NCBI GenBank assembly: GCA_033439255.1
Contig: CM065884.1
Coordinates: 124,001-188,000, forward strand
Origin: Hericium rajendrae
Taxonomy: Eukaryota > Basidiomycota > Agaricomycetes > Russulales > Hericiaceae
Length of the DNA: 64,000 bases
Reading direction: 5' to 3'
Within the stretch, counting starts at the first letter, position 1. Every line of letters begins with the position of its first letter. The translations under genes and the position numbers were made by a program. Below the pieces are notes generated by a model that searched no databases, was not told the DNA's origin, and saw nothing but the letters and a program-made list of their open reading frames with translations. Of the stretch, positions 1 through 12,667 are shown piece after piece.

Positions 1-3000
1 CATTTCACTGAGGATAGTTCGGCCAAGTACAGCTTTCTTTGGTTTTCGATTAGCCCGCTTCCTGTCTGGCGATGCAGAACGAGATTCAGGCTCTGGACGG
101 TCATGCTTTCCTACACCGGCAGCATCATCCGCATGTTCATCTTCACTGATTTGGCTGCTGCGGCTGCTTTCGGAATTGCCGGTATCGCCATGATTTTTCT
201 ACAGGAGAGCCGCTTTTTAGTAAGTAGTGATGGAATTAAAATTTACGCACCCATTGTAGGAGCCGAGCAACTACAATCGGTTTCTTGCCTGACGCTGAAA
301 TCTTGCGGTTCTCGCAGAGGGCAGAAAGTATGACCATAGTCCAGCACTGCAGATCGTCCTCTTGAACTGGATGAGGCGCACTGGTAAACCATGCGTCGAT
401 GGCCGCTATATCCTGCACCAGTTTACGTTGTTTTTCTTTGGAAGCCAGGCCCCTAGAGGTTTTGATAGTCGGAAGTGGTGGTGCGACAAGAAGGTTGTTA
501 TCAGATCTCTGCGGCATAATAAGTAATGTTCGGGAACATGGGCGTCAAGTCTGAAGATCGGAAAGAATGACTTACCCAGGACAGTAATCGAAGCGCAAGA
601 TCCGTCTTGTTCCCATTCGAGATGAGCTTCAGTTCCTTGCAGAGGCTGACGAGTATGGAACGATCGTAAAAAATCATTGCCTGCATGTGGATCGGGATTT
701 CAGATCGTAATCGTGCTTCGGCGTGCTTCACATCTTTATTTTCTGGCATCAATTGTTGGGCCCCTTGCCCGTGTGGAATTGAGTTCTCGTCAGCAGGAAA
801 GGTTGGAGGCGAAGGATCATGGTGAGCACCCGACGGCGTCTTCGGATCTGACGTAGAAGCTACTTCGGGCGCTGCAGTCTGGGCTAGTAACGGGCCCGAA
901 GGAGAGAAATCATCCTTGGAACCCGCGTCGCCCAGTTGGCCATCTAACGAGGAATTTGAGAGCTGTTCGCACAGGGCTTTGAGATCGGCCTCTGGTGCTT
1001 TTTCTCTCTGCCGCGCACTCATATTCAGATTCGATATCAATAGTCTGACAACATGGACTCACCCAGCTCTGCAGATGCTTGAGCAGCATCGCCTTCGTGC
1101 TTGCCCTGCGAAGACCGAGATCTAGACACAGATGCCAAACCAGCGGTTTCTTGGACGCTTTCAGAGCTTTAAATTTCTGATCAAGGAGAAGCTGCTTTGC
1201 CTTTCTCATAGCGAGTGGGTTGGGCCTGGCGGGCATAGGGCGTGGAGGATGATTACCGGGGTCCTCGTCATCGGCTGCTATATCCATTCCCCACAATGTT
1301 CGGCAGTGATATTTCAGCACTCCCAGATAGAGGTTGTGCATGGAGTCGATCACCGTAAATAAAAGGGGATTCCAATAAGGCAGTCGAAGCAACTCCGACC
1401 ACCATAGGCCGTACGTCTCATAGATATGTTGTTGATCATCTGGTGTTTTGGCGTTCTTCCACGCTGTTGCAAGCCTGATATGCTCCTCTGGATCTCGCGT
1501 TGGCCAACGCTCCCGATCAAATTCCTCAATCCGGTCAAGTGGTAGTAGACAATAAGAGCAGAATGTGTTCGAGGAATGTCCAGAAAAACCGGCAGCTTGT
1601 TTCGCTCCAAGCATATCAGAAACCAGAGGGATGAGGACAGCTTTGACTAGGCGGCCCCTGTCGCGGTTCGCTGTGCGAGACAAAAATACGCCAGGCGTCC
1701 AAAATGGAAGCAAATCATCGACGAGGAGAGCCAGAAAATGATTGAGTTCTCCATGTGAGGGTTTTGATGGACCAGGAACAACCCCCACAAGGTACATGTT
1801 TTCGGGAAGATAGCGGAGGTGAGGTGGGAGATTAAGGCAGACCATATAAATGCCTGTGACGCTGACACTCTGTTTCGCTGCTTTCGTGCCGAATGGATTG
1901 AACCCGTCAACATTAAGGCTGAAGACCAACCGACTCTCTCCTGCATTATCCGGGTGAAGAAAAGACTTTCCGTCGGGGCCAAGAAAGGCCGCGAACGTCC
2001 TAGCATCCCAAATGTCTTCTGCCTGGTCGCCTCTGGCCAAGGGATCCGGATACAAAGGTTTGTCGAGCAGCTCTTCAATATCTGGACGAGAGAACAACCT
2101 GGCAACCCATTCCTTCATTTCTTGATGCACATATTTGCGGATAGGACATGTGATTTTTTTGCCGTTAATAAGTCGAGTGCGCAGTAGGCTGGCTTTGCAG
2201 GTCCGAGAAGCCGGCGTCTGCTTGTACGTGCAACATGGTGGAGGTGACAAGGAGTCGTCATAGAGCGCAAAGCACGTGGGGCAGCAGATGTAGCTCTTTG
2301 TTCGAGGTTCTAAATCAAATGCGCCGATGATCGTTCTGGGGTCCTTTGGGATTGACTGAGAAATCCAAGAAAGTTCGGGGTCATCTCTGCCTGTCATCAA
2401 GATATGCGTGATGCAGCGCATTCCCGTGATCAGCAGACCGCTGGCTCTCCTGGACAGGCCGCAAACGAGATGCATGAGCATGACTGTCAGAAATACTGAA
2501 AGGATCGCCGGGTGCCATGTATGATGCATATTTCTATAATAAGGGCCTGTTTGCATGAGCGTAATTACATAGAACACAAGCAACAATACTCACTACAATC
2601 GACGAACACGCCTAAGCCATGCTGCGAGTGTCGCATCGTCTTGCTAACTGCACTGTTGACCATTTGCCAGTTCCATTCAGCTTCTTTGATATGGTCGAGA
2701 CGATCAAGCTCCCGCATCGCGACACGGATAATGAAATCCCGTCGAATTGTCGCGAGAGCATCGTCGTAGCAACGAATCCCCTCCACGGTATGCAGCAAGA
2801 CGGCCAACTCGTTCTCGATGGCAATGATATATGCGTTCGTGGGATTTCGTGGTGCCAACTTGTTAGGACCTGCGTTGACTTCGCGCAAACCCTCCTCCGA
2901 TCGCCGAGTGTACGGTGTTCCTGCCGCTGGGTCTTGCACGAACACCAAACGGTCTTTAGGCGGGGATATTCGCGCGGTGGTCTTGATTAGCGTCGCCTGT

Positions 3001-3551
3001 AAGTAGTCGAGATCTCGGAGAGCTTGCTCTAGCTTCGGCTCGAGGTTGACGTCTACGATCTTAGAAGTTAGGAGAGGATTCATGGAGGATAGACAACACT
3101 TACCATCAACTGTCGGCTTTCTGTGCATATCTGAGTCGTCTTCTAAGCTCATATTCGTCATAGATTGCAGGACTTGTTCTAGTGGGATGGAGCATGGAAT
3201 TGCTGTACGTCAGTGGAAGTATAGTTGTACATAGAGCGCAGACGTGCCCAAATCTGCTCCGGATACTGCCTCTGATCCCAAAACTGTTGACGTTGCCTTG
3301 ACTTCTTGCTTTGGTGTTCCTACGGTGCGTTGGCTTATGGCTTGTGAGATTCTTGTTACGCCTTGAGCCTCTGATTTCGCAGCCTGCAACTCTCTGGCCC
3401 GCTTATGTCTGCTATGTGCCTTCGAATCCAGCCATATGCCGCCATCGCGAGATCCATTCTGGGAAGCCTCAGTGGTGCATACCTCGCAGTCGCAAAGTCG
3501 TAGATTGCTACCTCTCGCTCCCTCGACGATGTGAGAATAATCTCTAGGCAT
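1..3551 (-). CDS. tnp2/CACTA-like transposase, 3' end beyond window
   Basis: Spliced minus-strand gene that probably cuts and pastes a CACTA (EnSpm) DNA transposon. The start at 3551 is chosen because it is followed at once by a Cys cluster (CDCEVC) and a basic R/K/H stretch, as is usual at the N-terminus of fungal tnp2 proteins; the longer frame above it only translates a simple repeat. The core exon (about 1060-2586) carries NVDGFNPFG, the CLNLPPHLRYLPEN block, a C-x2-C finger (CSYCLLP) and DSMHNLYLGVLKYH, all hallmarks of the basidiomycete tnp2 family. Three later exons each hold one SAP-like helix-turn-helix ending in a Trp-Val splice junction (near 1070-1160, 570-660 and 240-340). The last exon in view ends in VLGRTILSEM, which normally continues to the protein's C-terminus, so the 3' end is cut by the window. 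Terminal inverted repeats were not found. Whether it is intact is unknown. Confidence 0.75.
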
Positions 3552-3586
3552 GAGCTCGGGGCCGTTGTGAAATAGGGGAAGGTGAA

Positions 3587-3651
3587 GGGCGACGAGAAAG
3601 GGCGACGATAAAGGGCGACGAAAAAGGGCGACGATAAAGGGCGACGACAAA
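3587..3651. repeat. GGGCGACRA-type short tandem repeat
   Basis: Five copies of a 14-16 bp unit of the form GGGCGACGAnAAA lie just upstream of the transposase start codon. They are probably 5' untranslated sequence of the transposon. Confidence 0.8.
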
Positions 3652-3693
3652 GTCGGCAGCTCTTTTATCATGACCATCAGTTGGGTCGGAGTC

Positions 3694-3713
3694 CTGGATC
3701 ACTAGTGATCCAG
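3694..3713. repeat. perfect 20-bp palindrome
   Basis: The ten bases from 3694 are the exact reverse complement of the next ten (core GATCACTAGTGATC). It lies upstream of the transposase gene and close to the 3' end of the protease gene. It could mark an element boundary, a terminator hairpin or a binding site; nothing decides between these. Confidence 0.85.
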
Positions 3714-4050
3714 TCATGACTGATGGCAGAGAACATCAGAACACATGCTCCATACCGAATCAAGGACGATCTTAAAACTTAGATGATGTTTTAAGCTCGC
3801 TCCAAGCTGCTCATGCAGGTCTTGGTATGAGGCTAGACAACGTTCCCGATCTGGAACAAGCAAAACGGAGATGGTTTCTGGGGTCACATAGATGTCTGAT
3901 GAAGACACATCAAGCGATCTTATCGAAGATATCCAAAGATCTAGCGCTCTCATAGCAACACAAAAGATCATTGCTGCTCATCATAATAATCAATTATGTG
4001 AGATTATATGTCATGGGACGCACACTTACATTTCCACTTTACAGCCCGTT

Positions 4051-6331
4051 TCAACAAAGGTGCTTGGTAAGAATGTCGTGACGAATTTCCGACTTGAGGA
4101 TTATCTGCGACAATAGCTCCTCTCGATACGTCTGGACGGCAGCATGCTTCCAGAAGGCATCGCAGGCATCCGTATCTGCAAGGAAAGAAGACTGAATTGT
4201 TCTTGCAGAGTCTGTTCCCGGTGAAATGCGATTGACTTACTGTAATGACTTCTTCGGCCCTATCCGGATCCTCCATGAACACTCTCAAGAAATGTAGGAG
4301 GTATACCCCGCAATCGTATGGGTTTGTCTGATAAGGTACCTAGCAATGTGAAAGTTTGTTCGATCGTCATCGGGTCGTCCACTGCTGCATACCTTTACGT
4401 GTATGCCAATCGCGGGGGAGAAGTTTAATAGGCTGTAACCCTTTTTGTCTGCGGCCTCATATTGTAGATACGAATTGAGACGAGCAACGACCTCATCGTG
4501 CTGGCGACCAACCGAATCGAGTATGTATATTGACGAGCTGCAGACGACCTCACGTTAGCAAACACTCGATTCATGCAACTCGTTCAGATCATCTATCTAG
4601 CTGGGTGTTTCTTCCGGTCGCATTCTGCAACAATATGTTCAATAACTAGATCAACTGACCTCTTGGGACTTGTCGGTGAGGTCTTGAAAACTTCTATGTC
4701 GCCGGAAGCATTGCTTGCGGAGGATTGAACAACTTTATGGACGGGTGGGAGCACAAGAAGAGGGTGAGACACAATGGACAGGTACCAATGTTGCCTGCCA
4801 TTTCGAAAAATGTCGAATTAGTGAAGAGCATCGAATGAGCCGATATCGACGAACGCTTCATTGATCGGAATGATCAAATACTTCTTCTGAAAAATATCGA
4901 TGGCTGAAGTCCATTTCCGAACCTCATGATGAGCTTTCTGATGGCTGACCAACTCAATCACTAACAGATCGACGACAGCTTGTCGGAAATGGGAACACAC
5001 CTGGATGCAGTAAAAAGTTTATCATGAAAGAAGGTATTGAATACGTGGACACTTTCCGCGATGCGCGGCATGGCATCTTGGAGATTATTGAACCACAGTC
5101 TGGTGGCGGAGGTCGAAGGGTCAAGGCGCTATAAATATTAACTCCATTCAATTGAACGAAAAGGAGGAAGGAACTGACTTCAGTCCGAATTCTATCAGGT
5201 TGTCATTCAGATATTTTCCAGGTTTCAAACGTTGCATATCGCGAAGCCTAATTGGAACCGCACCACGCGTGCCCTTCGGATAATCTAGTACTCTAGAAAA
5301 TAACATCGTTGACGTTATCTAGTATGACGCCAATGAACATGACTTACGAGAGTTCTTCATCTATTATGTCGCATAACTGATCTGGAACGGCGCGACATCT
5401 TAAGGGAATTAGCTGCGGGCCATAAAATGACGAGAATCTCTAGTCACCCCTGACAATGACGTACTTCATCCGACGTCGCTGTGGTCGCATTGGTTGAGGT
5501 CGCCAGATTGGTACATATCTCGTGAGAAGACACAGAGTGAACATGGGGCGCAGGATTCCTATAGATAGGGCATCAGTTTTTATCCCTCATTAGCTGAATG
5601 TCGGAAACATGCTGCGATTGATTGTGATGGCCTGTGCAGATCGATTCTCCCAGTCGACGGACAAGACGAATGTAAGTCTCTTTGTCCCATTTGCCGTGAT
5701 TGACAGCGAATTTAAAGATGAGAAGTCCATCTGGAGAACTGGAGCCTATTTCTCAATGTAGTCAAACTACAATTAAACAGCGATTCATGACTGACCAGGG
5801 TTGAAGATCCCACGAAGTTCGCCTCGTCCGTCCCAGTCAGGAGTGCACGTCATCTGAATTAAAGCTTCCGAAGGAAATTTCTAATCATGATCAGTCCGCC
5901 AAAAACCAACATGTCAAGCGACACATACCTCTATGTCTACCGCACGCACGGTCTTCAGACACCGCTCCTTCAGCTCGAACTGGAGGAGACAGCGGTTGGA
6001 GCTATCAGACATCAGTGCTGACAATACCAGAATGTTTGTATCCTCCCGCCATTCCAGCCAAAAAGGACCTTGCAGGGCGCCACCCTCAGAAGATAGCTTC
6101 AAGCCAATGGCCCAGGCGTTTAGCAGCAGTCGCACAACGTTGGCGCTCCCCGCCGAACTCGGAATCCATGTCTGTCGAAGTCGTATCAGCATACAAATCA
6201 TGAGAAATTTGAGACGAAGCTTAGATTTCGTGAAACTGGTGAGGATTCGGTACTTACCACATCGGCCGGATACGTTTTGGCACCGATTCCCGACTTGAAG
6301 CGCCGACTTTGTCAGCCAGACCCAGCTGCAT
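4051..6331 (-). CDS. Ulp1/SENP-type SUMO protease (C48), multi-exon
   Basis: Cysteine protease of the Ulp1 family, which removes SUMO from proteins. The function is inferred from the complete catalytic set read across spliced minus-strand exons. The exon near 5180-5300 gives RLKPGKYLNDNLIEFGLK when RLRDMQ-RLKPG is read through; the next (4990-5135) gives VHVFNTFFHDKLF; the next VRKWTSAIDIFQKKYLIIP. QHWYLSIV near 4775-4793 holds the catalytic His, YILDSVG near 4511-4530 the Asp, and QTNPYDCGVYLLHF near 4290-4330 the oxyanion Gln and nucleophile Cys. The frame closes at a TGA at 4051-4053 after DAFWKHAAVQTYREELL. Upstream exons (5800-6330) hold GPFWLEWREDTNILVLSA and CTPDWDGRGELRGIFNPG, probably the N-terminal domain seen in Ulp2-like proteins. 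The start is not settled: 6331 is one in-frame ATG. Fragmented reading frames here are explained by introns, not decay. Confidence 0.75.
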
Positions 6332-6394
6332 GCTCTCGGGTCTTCCCAAGTCGTCAAAGTCAACATTAAAATATTAATATACAAGTGGATGCGC

Positions 6395-7245
6395 TACGAC
6401 GTGGAACAGACGTAGAGTAATCAAGAATTTGTCAGACTGAAGGCGACACAAGTTCAGTCCTGTGCTGGTGCGTTTGCGTTCGAAAACCGAGAGGCACGAG
6501 ACATCCGGATCAAAAGCGGATCTGGATCAAAAAATAATTTGGAGGTCGCGTGTGCAGGAGGTCGCATGTGCAGGAGGTCGCGTAGCAGCACATGTGTTGT
6601 CGGGAGAGAAGGAGAGGAGAAGGGCAGGAATGGTTGCGTTCGAAAAACGAAAGGCAAGAGATATGGATCGAGAGCGGATCTAGATCGAAAGCAGATCCGG
6701 ATCGGAAATGGATCGAAAGTCGCTGGGGGAGGGGGGGCAGAGTCGATCCCATGCATATTATCTTTAGAAATTAGAAATTAGAAATTAGAATAGAATGAGC
6801 ATTTGACCCTCGAGAACGGAGGCTCTAGTAAAGTGTCCAGTATTGTCGTCCATGCTGATCATGCATCGTGCAAATCTTAGTCACAATTCCGAGTCCTTTG
6901 CGGCGGGCGTCCAGCGATCGACTGGCTACCGTCACTGAGAACACATATTAGGCTTCCACGCTGGTGCCCGCATCACGGATTTGCACGACTTTGCGAATAG
7001 CTACGTACCTGGCAATGAAGAGAGCGTGCAGAAACAATCGATCGAATTGCAACATAGGAGTTTAGAAATGAAGGCTATCGGCCCATACATTTGTTCAGGC
7101 ATCATCCTACTAGGAAAGCCCTTGGGGACTTGGACGACCAGGGGAAGACAATAAAGTTCGGAGGGAGTTCCCGCACGAAACGGACCTTCGGCATCAGCCT
7201 TCCATGAGAGTCTTGAAATGAAAAAAAAAAGACTTGAGGACGAAC
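6395..7245. other. intergenic stretch with short repeats
   Basis: No convincing gene. It holds three copies of a GTGCAGGAGGTCGC unit (6541-6584), several GGATCGAAAGCGGATC-like units (6505-6720) and a short ATTAGAA run near 6770-6790. Frames on both strands here translate the repeats. Confidence 0.6.
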
Positions 7246-8068
7246 CTAGGCAAGAAACTCGTCTCCAAAGGTATTGATCGCCTGCTCTAAGCCCTGTAGG
7301 ATACCCTTGATGGCATGCAACTCAGCTCTCGTCTGGAGCATCTTCCGCTCATTATCTCGCACTTTCTGCTCGCTCTCTTGCATCTTCTGTTCCATCTCCC
7401 TCATCTTCCGCTCACTCTCATCTGATTTCTCTCTCGTCCTCCTCTCGCTCTCCCCGAGTTTACGCTCACCTTCTTCCACCATATGCTCGCGCTCCAAAAG
7501 AAGCTGCTCGCGCTCGCTGATCTCTTTCCTCTGCTCTGAGAGCTGAATGATCCTCTCCTTCATCTGCCTTTCCAACTCATCTACCTCACCCTCCCGGCCT
7601 TGCCACTCCTGGAGGACCTGCTCAAATGCTTTGTATGGTCGTTCTGCCGTCTCGGGTGCCGTCTCAGTCGGCCGATCAGATATTCCTTGGGAATCAGGAG
7701 TCCTCTGCTTCAGACAGCCTTCAGGGATGCGCGCAAGAAAAGTTCTGATTCCATACCATATTCAGGACCCGCGGTATATCTGAAAAGGAGGGAGATATAA
7801 TCAATAATTCCATTCTGAGAGCGCTTCGGCATTCTGTATTACCGTGCCCAAAGCCTTCACTTTCGTTAAGCATTGGCCCTATTCTTAACACAGATTCTGT
7901 CTTTACGGAACGTCATCATTCAGAGGAGAATGTTCTGAGGTGCACACTCACAGCGCCAGACAAAGAATTCATACTCGGCGGCGTAATCGAGTGGGGTGGA
8001 GAATGGGGCACAGATGTGGCATCAGAGTCATCAACACGGCGGCGCTTACCATTGCCCGTTGCCGACAT
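7246..8068 (-). CDS. Coiled-coil protein, unrecognised
   Basis: Spliced gene. The first exon starts at the ATG at 8068 (MSATGNGKRRRVDDSDATS), a short basic, nuclear-signal-like segment, and ends at a GTGAGT donor near 7955. The last exon (about 7246-7740) is open from IPEGCLKQRTPDSQG through a very regular Glu/Lys/Arg-rich coiled coil of about 100 residues (repeats of SERKMREMEQKMQESEQK type) to a stop at 7246. An in-frame ATG 33 bases further upstream is also possible. No catalytic motif is visible. The neighbouring minus-strand gene at 8502-9270 is also a small coiled-coil protein, so the two may belong to the same local expansion. Function unknown. Confidence 0.55.
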
Positions 8069-8501
8069 GATTGAGGATTCAGTGGTGGCCGGGCACGGCA
8101 AGCAGTGAGCGTAGGACAGTGGAGAGTCGACTGAGACACACGCAGCCTGGTTAGATCAGGGTACTGTATCGCGCGACCTCAAGGCGATACTGCATGGTCC
8201 CTGGGCACATCTTACGAGCAAGAGGGTGGCCTTACAACGAGGTGCTACCTTCCTCCCGGTGTCGTGTAATCGAGTAGCGTGCGCCGTACGGACGTATGGA
8301 AGGAGTTTATCTTTCTTAATTCTTTCCGAGATCTTTCGAGCTTTGTCGCAGTCGAGTAGACTAGAACGGCCTGGGTCAAATTCAAACTCAAATTCCTGCA
8401 GTGTTGTGAAACGAGATCACTGATTTAGTACATAATCAAACGCTGCAAGCCGTAATTATTACATTCGGGAAGAACAAGAGGAATCGGTAGACTACGCAAT
8501 T

Positions 8502-9270
8502 TCAGACCTGGTGAATGTAACGAACTGCGAAGTAGGTCGCCAGGGAGGTAGGGAACATGGTAAACAGAAAAATGTAGATTAAACCCCATATACTCATGTT
8601 GAGGCTGCTCTGAACCACTTGCAGGCGCTCATCGTGGGCATCCATGCGGTCCTCTTGACTGTCCGTCCGACCACCCTGCTCTTCAAGCGCGAGCCCGAGG
8701 TCATGAAGCCTATCTTCGAGATCCTTCAGCTGCTCAAACAATTTAGCAGGACGGCACCATGAAATATCAACGAGATCTATACCTTGGAGCGGACCGCCGA
8801 GCTGTCGAGAGAGGGCCTTCTTCCCAGGGTAAGAGAGGGCCGTGCAGAGAGAATCCCAGAGGCATATCCTGCGTGCTATAGAAGAGTGAGTCTCTCGTAA
8901 ACCACACAGCTAGCCCACTGACTGTTCCATTCTTGAACCCGTGGTCGGAACTGAACGAGGATTGAGAGCCCATCATACAAGGTACGGCTCGGGGAGTCCG
9001 AGGATGTTCGGACTCCTGGATAGAGGATAGATCCATATTGTAGGGCGTAAAGTCCAGTGGCTGCACATGAGAAGGCTTTAGTTTAGGCGTCGGGGAGAGG
9101 AAGAAACTAGCGACTCACTCCAGGTTCAGGCCCCCCTAGAAACTCGTCTCCATTCGGGCCGTGGAAGACGGCGATGGGACGTTGATGAATGGTGTCTGTG
9201 GGCTTATCCTAGAGACGCAGTCAGATTTTAGGAACAAGAGCCTATCATTCAGCATTCAACTCACCTCCAT
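8502..9270 (-). CDS. Small membrane protein with coiled coil, unrecognised
   Basis: Read from ATG at 9270 through short introns (a GTGAGT donor directly after the first two codons; an intron of about 47 nt near 8885-8930 with a GTCAGT donor). Exon 2 gives HQRPIAVFHGPNGDEFLGG, exon 3 YALQYGSILYPGVRT. The last exon reads ALSYPGKKALSRQLGGPL, then a coiled coil (LKDLEDRLHDLGLALEEQGG) and a single C-terminal membrane segment around WGLIYIFLFTMFPTSLATYF before the stop at 8502. The order (soluble N-part, coiled coil, tail anchor) suggests a tail-anchored protein. The phase of the exon 2/3 junction was not settled. No known family was recognised. Confidence 0.55.
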
Positions 9271-9990
9271 TGCAAAGATGTAGCAAAAAGAAAGGATTTG
9301 ACGAGTAAGAGAGGAGAAGGAGACGCCTCTAGACGACTTGAGAGGAACTACTCACCTTGTCGTCTTTTTATATCTTTGGGCTGGTCTGACGGCCAAACGG
9401 TCGGCACGCAGCATGTTAGAAACGGAAGTCATGCATCGATTTGATTGAGATGATCGCTGGCATATGCATTCGAAACGCCTCCGACGTCCTGACGGAAAGT
9501 GACGAAAGATTCTGGGAAATTCGCTGGTACGGTCGGCTGGTAGGTCGTGCAGTACGACGAAAGTGTTGTACTAAAAAGTATCAAACACGTCAGGATAGTG
9601 TGCAAACGGCGTATAGTATCTGGCATGATACAACGCAATCTGGAGAATGTGCGGACGCAGCACTGGAGACGGCTTACTATAAACCAGATATTGTGGAAGA
9701 CAGAACACTGTCGGAATATTATGGTTTTTTTTGGCGCTCAAAGAATGCACTCCTACTGGTGTTCTGGGCCGGTCTGGCGGGGAGCCTCAATCAAATCTTC
9801 CGCCGAGCCCCAGCCATGCATGTCACGCTAATCATACACACCTAGTGCACGAGTCTATATTCTTTCCCTTTGACTATCCTTCAGATCATCCCCATTGCAG
9901 GTCCGGTCTTTAAAATGGAGTCCCCCGGGTTGTTTGACTCTGCCAGTGTGCGAGGCTTGTTGTCTCCTACTCCTCTCCTGTGCGGAGATC

Positions 9991-10900
9991 ATGAGCCCCA
10001 ATATTGTCTTCATATCCTCTCAAGTTCCTATTCCCGATTTTTTGGGGGACAAGCATGTAGAAATCCCAGAAGCCGGCGATATCCGAGCAGCCCCCGAGCC
10101 TATTCATCCAGTTCATCGCTTCTGGCTAGCGGTACGACTTCCAGCAGACAGCCGTTCTCATTCTCAATGTGTATATGATGCCTTGGACTGCAGATCCGAA
10201 GTCCCTTCTTCTGCCTGTGGAATTCGATCTCATTTGTGTGGTTTCACTTCTTACGTGTCTTCTACGAAATTCAAGCAACACGCGAGCTTGTCCAATCGGT
10301 ACGTCTATTAGGAAACTTTGAACAATGCTCGAGACTTAATGACACTTTTGACCGGTATCAGAGGGCAGAAACGGCTCGCTTAGCTGGTCTCCTGAATTCT
10401 CTGCAAGATGCATATGGTCAATACTTGGACGATGTGGCTTTAGCCCTTGACGAGGTGAAGGACGACGTATCTTCCTTTCGCCCTTGGCTGAGCTGATGCT
10501 GCGCTGCCAAACAGACCCTCAGATGCCGCCTTTGCTATGACGTGCTGTCCGAGCCCCGGATGTAAGTCATTCCACTGCCCCAACTGCTATGGCCCTGATC
10601 ATTGATTGCTTCAGTTTGCCGAATTGCGGACACAGTTTTTGCGCGACCTGTCTGCAGGATTGGACGAGGACTCGTTACCTCCTCTTCATACAGGACCACG
10701 ATGATCTCTGCTATCGCTATGGGACGCTGAAAGCGGCCTCTCTCCTGGAGATTGAGCATGAGATCGCCGCTCTAGGCGTACAGATTCCGCTTCTGCGTTG
10801 CCCCTCCTGCCAGGCAGAAGTCCAAGGCCAGTCAGTCCGTAATTACCAGATCCAAGCTCTTTTAGATGCACGGTATGGAGCACGGGCCGCCATGCAGTAG
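9991..10900 (+). CDS. RING-finger protein with N-terminal coiled coil
   Basis: Probable E3 ubiquitin ligase. ATG at 9991 opens MSPNIVFISSQVPIPDF. After an intron a helical region follows (ETARLAGLLNSLQDAYGQYL, near 10370-10460). An intron of about 49 nt with a GTATCT donor then joins it to LRCRLCYDVLSEPR, and another (10562-10614) to LPNCGHSFCATCLQDW. The second Cys pair is LRCPSCQAEV near 10793-10825. This is a C3HC4 RING with a long 40-residue loop between the two halves. The stop lies at about 10900. The start and the intron near 10130-10270 are tentative. The substrate is unknown. Confidence 0.65.
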
Positions 10901-11487
10901 GCACGATCGTAGCTTAGCTTGCGGCTTTAGCGCTCGCATACTCTTTTCATCATTAGAATTCAAAGCTCTACCAATAACGTACTTAATTCATGCCAAGAAT
11001 GTAGTTCGTTCTGGGAGTATATATAACATGTGGGCAGATTTGAGAACCGCAACGACAGAAGGAAAGACGAAGCTGCATAATTGCCTCCCAAGTGAACAGG
11101 CATTTCTCATTTTCATAGGCAGAAACCTCACTTCCCAGGTCCAATGGACAGGCACCCAAAATCGCTGGAGACACTGCTGCAGCAATCGTTGGGATCCTTG
11201 ACTTCATGTATGCGCTTTCAGAGCATCTGCCGTCCGTCTAACTCTTTCCGTACCTAATGACCGCTTCATCTATGTTGTTCTTCACGAGATACATTGGCTT
11301 CAGTAGCGTCCGTGAGTACTGCAGATCAGCATCATGCTTTTTCGGGACAGGAAGAGGCACAGGCAGCACATGCCTCACCGACGTCGGTGCCGAGCATTGT
11401 GAGCAGGCCATCAGGCATGATGTCGGCTAAGGTGGGGACAACGCGTGGAGAAGATCGTACCATTAGTTATCAAATTGCTGCGTGAAG

Positions 11488-12667
11488 CTACATATACAAC
11501 ACGATCTCGTCCTCGAAAAGCAACGACACAAGACACTCCCGTCCCAGCTGAGATATTTCGGAGAAAGTCCCTTGTCGTGCTTTAAGCCTGTCCAAAACAG
11601 CCCAAATGCGAAGGAACCCTGTATATTGGAGATGCATGCTTGTCAGACGCGGTACTTCGTCGATCTGTCCGACACGCATGATGAAATCATGATCAGATTT
11701 CAGGCAGCTAGCAATGCACAGCGACTCGGCAAGTGTGTTACCTAGCCGCGTCTTGACAGCAGCCTGCTTATGAGCCGACACGTCCCCCTTGGACCAGGGT
11801 CAGATAAACACGTAGCGAGCGCTGCTATAGAGGTTGACTCACCCTTCGTGGCCTGAGATCCACGACAATCGCCTGACGCAATTCTTCCACTAAACGAGCT
11901 ATCCAGACAACTATCAACAGCAACTTCAGCTGGAGATAACGGATTCAAGGGAACTATTCTCACCTCTGAACCATATAATGAAATGAAACGAGAGCGCAGA
12001 CCAAATGTCACCCATTTTTGCCTGCGCCTCCTCAGACATAGATTGATAATCGGAATATAGATGCTCATAGTCTCCACGCTCGAAGAAAAGCCCCGCTCGC
12101 ACGGCACCGTCGCAGAGCTTGCGGCACGCATGCCCCTGGGGATGAAGTGTCTGGCTGATGTAGGAATTGGCCAAGGTCATATTTTTTAGATAGTATAGAC
12201 CCAGGCGTATGGGAGAGAGAGATAAAGGGGGGATAAATTGTTCTACAACTCCGAGGAAGAGCTTTGGGCTGTTGACGATATCGGGTGGAGAAGCATGCGC
12301 AATTTTTGCATACTTGGTTAAAGCCAGTATCCTCGAACCATATCCCTCGACAATCCTGGAGAGATATGGGTGGAATGAAGAACAACTAGCAAGATGCTAG
12401 TACTCACTTAGGAATGCCCTCCCTTCGGACGACAAGGACTTCTCCACACATGATATCAATAAAATTGACAGCGCAGCCACGGAAGGTGCAGCAGACAGCG
12501 AGTAATGATGGAAGCATTCTCAGATGTTCTAAGCTGAGTATTGCACGAAGGATGATTCCGCTAAAGTAGTCCTGCAATGCATCGGCTATGACGAGGCGTA
12601 CAATCTCTGTCGGCAAACTTAATTGGCGACAGCGAATCGGGAGGATGTCGACCTTGGAGATAGGCAT
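11488..12667 (-). CDS. Unrecognised multi-exon protein, F-box-like N-terminus
   Basis: ATG at 12667 opens a first exon with RQLSLPTEIVRLVIADAL, a leucine/proline pattern resembling the start of an F-box, followed by LLAVCCTFRGCAVNFID. After an intron near 12385-12410 the frame continues through VEGYGSRILALTKYAKIAH and NMTLANSYISQTLHPQG to SALSFHFIIWFR at a GTGAGA donor near 11960. Further exons give IVVWIARLVEELRQAIVVDL (11830-11910) and a last exon to the stop at 11488. Fungal F-box proteins often have this overall look, but no diagnostic repeat follows, so the function stays open. Confidence 0.5.

Noticed and set aside
3587-3677. Longer N-terminus of the transposase from an ATG at 3677
   Set aside because: It only translates the GGGCGAC repeat; the Cys-cluster start at 3551 fits the family.
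4051-6331. Protease gene as a pseudogene
   Set aside because: All breaks coincide with good GT-AG introns and the catalytic residues are complete.
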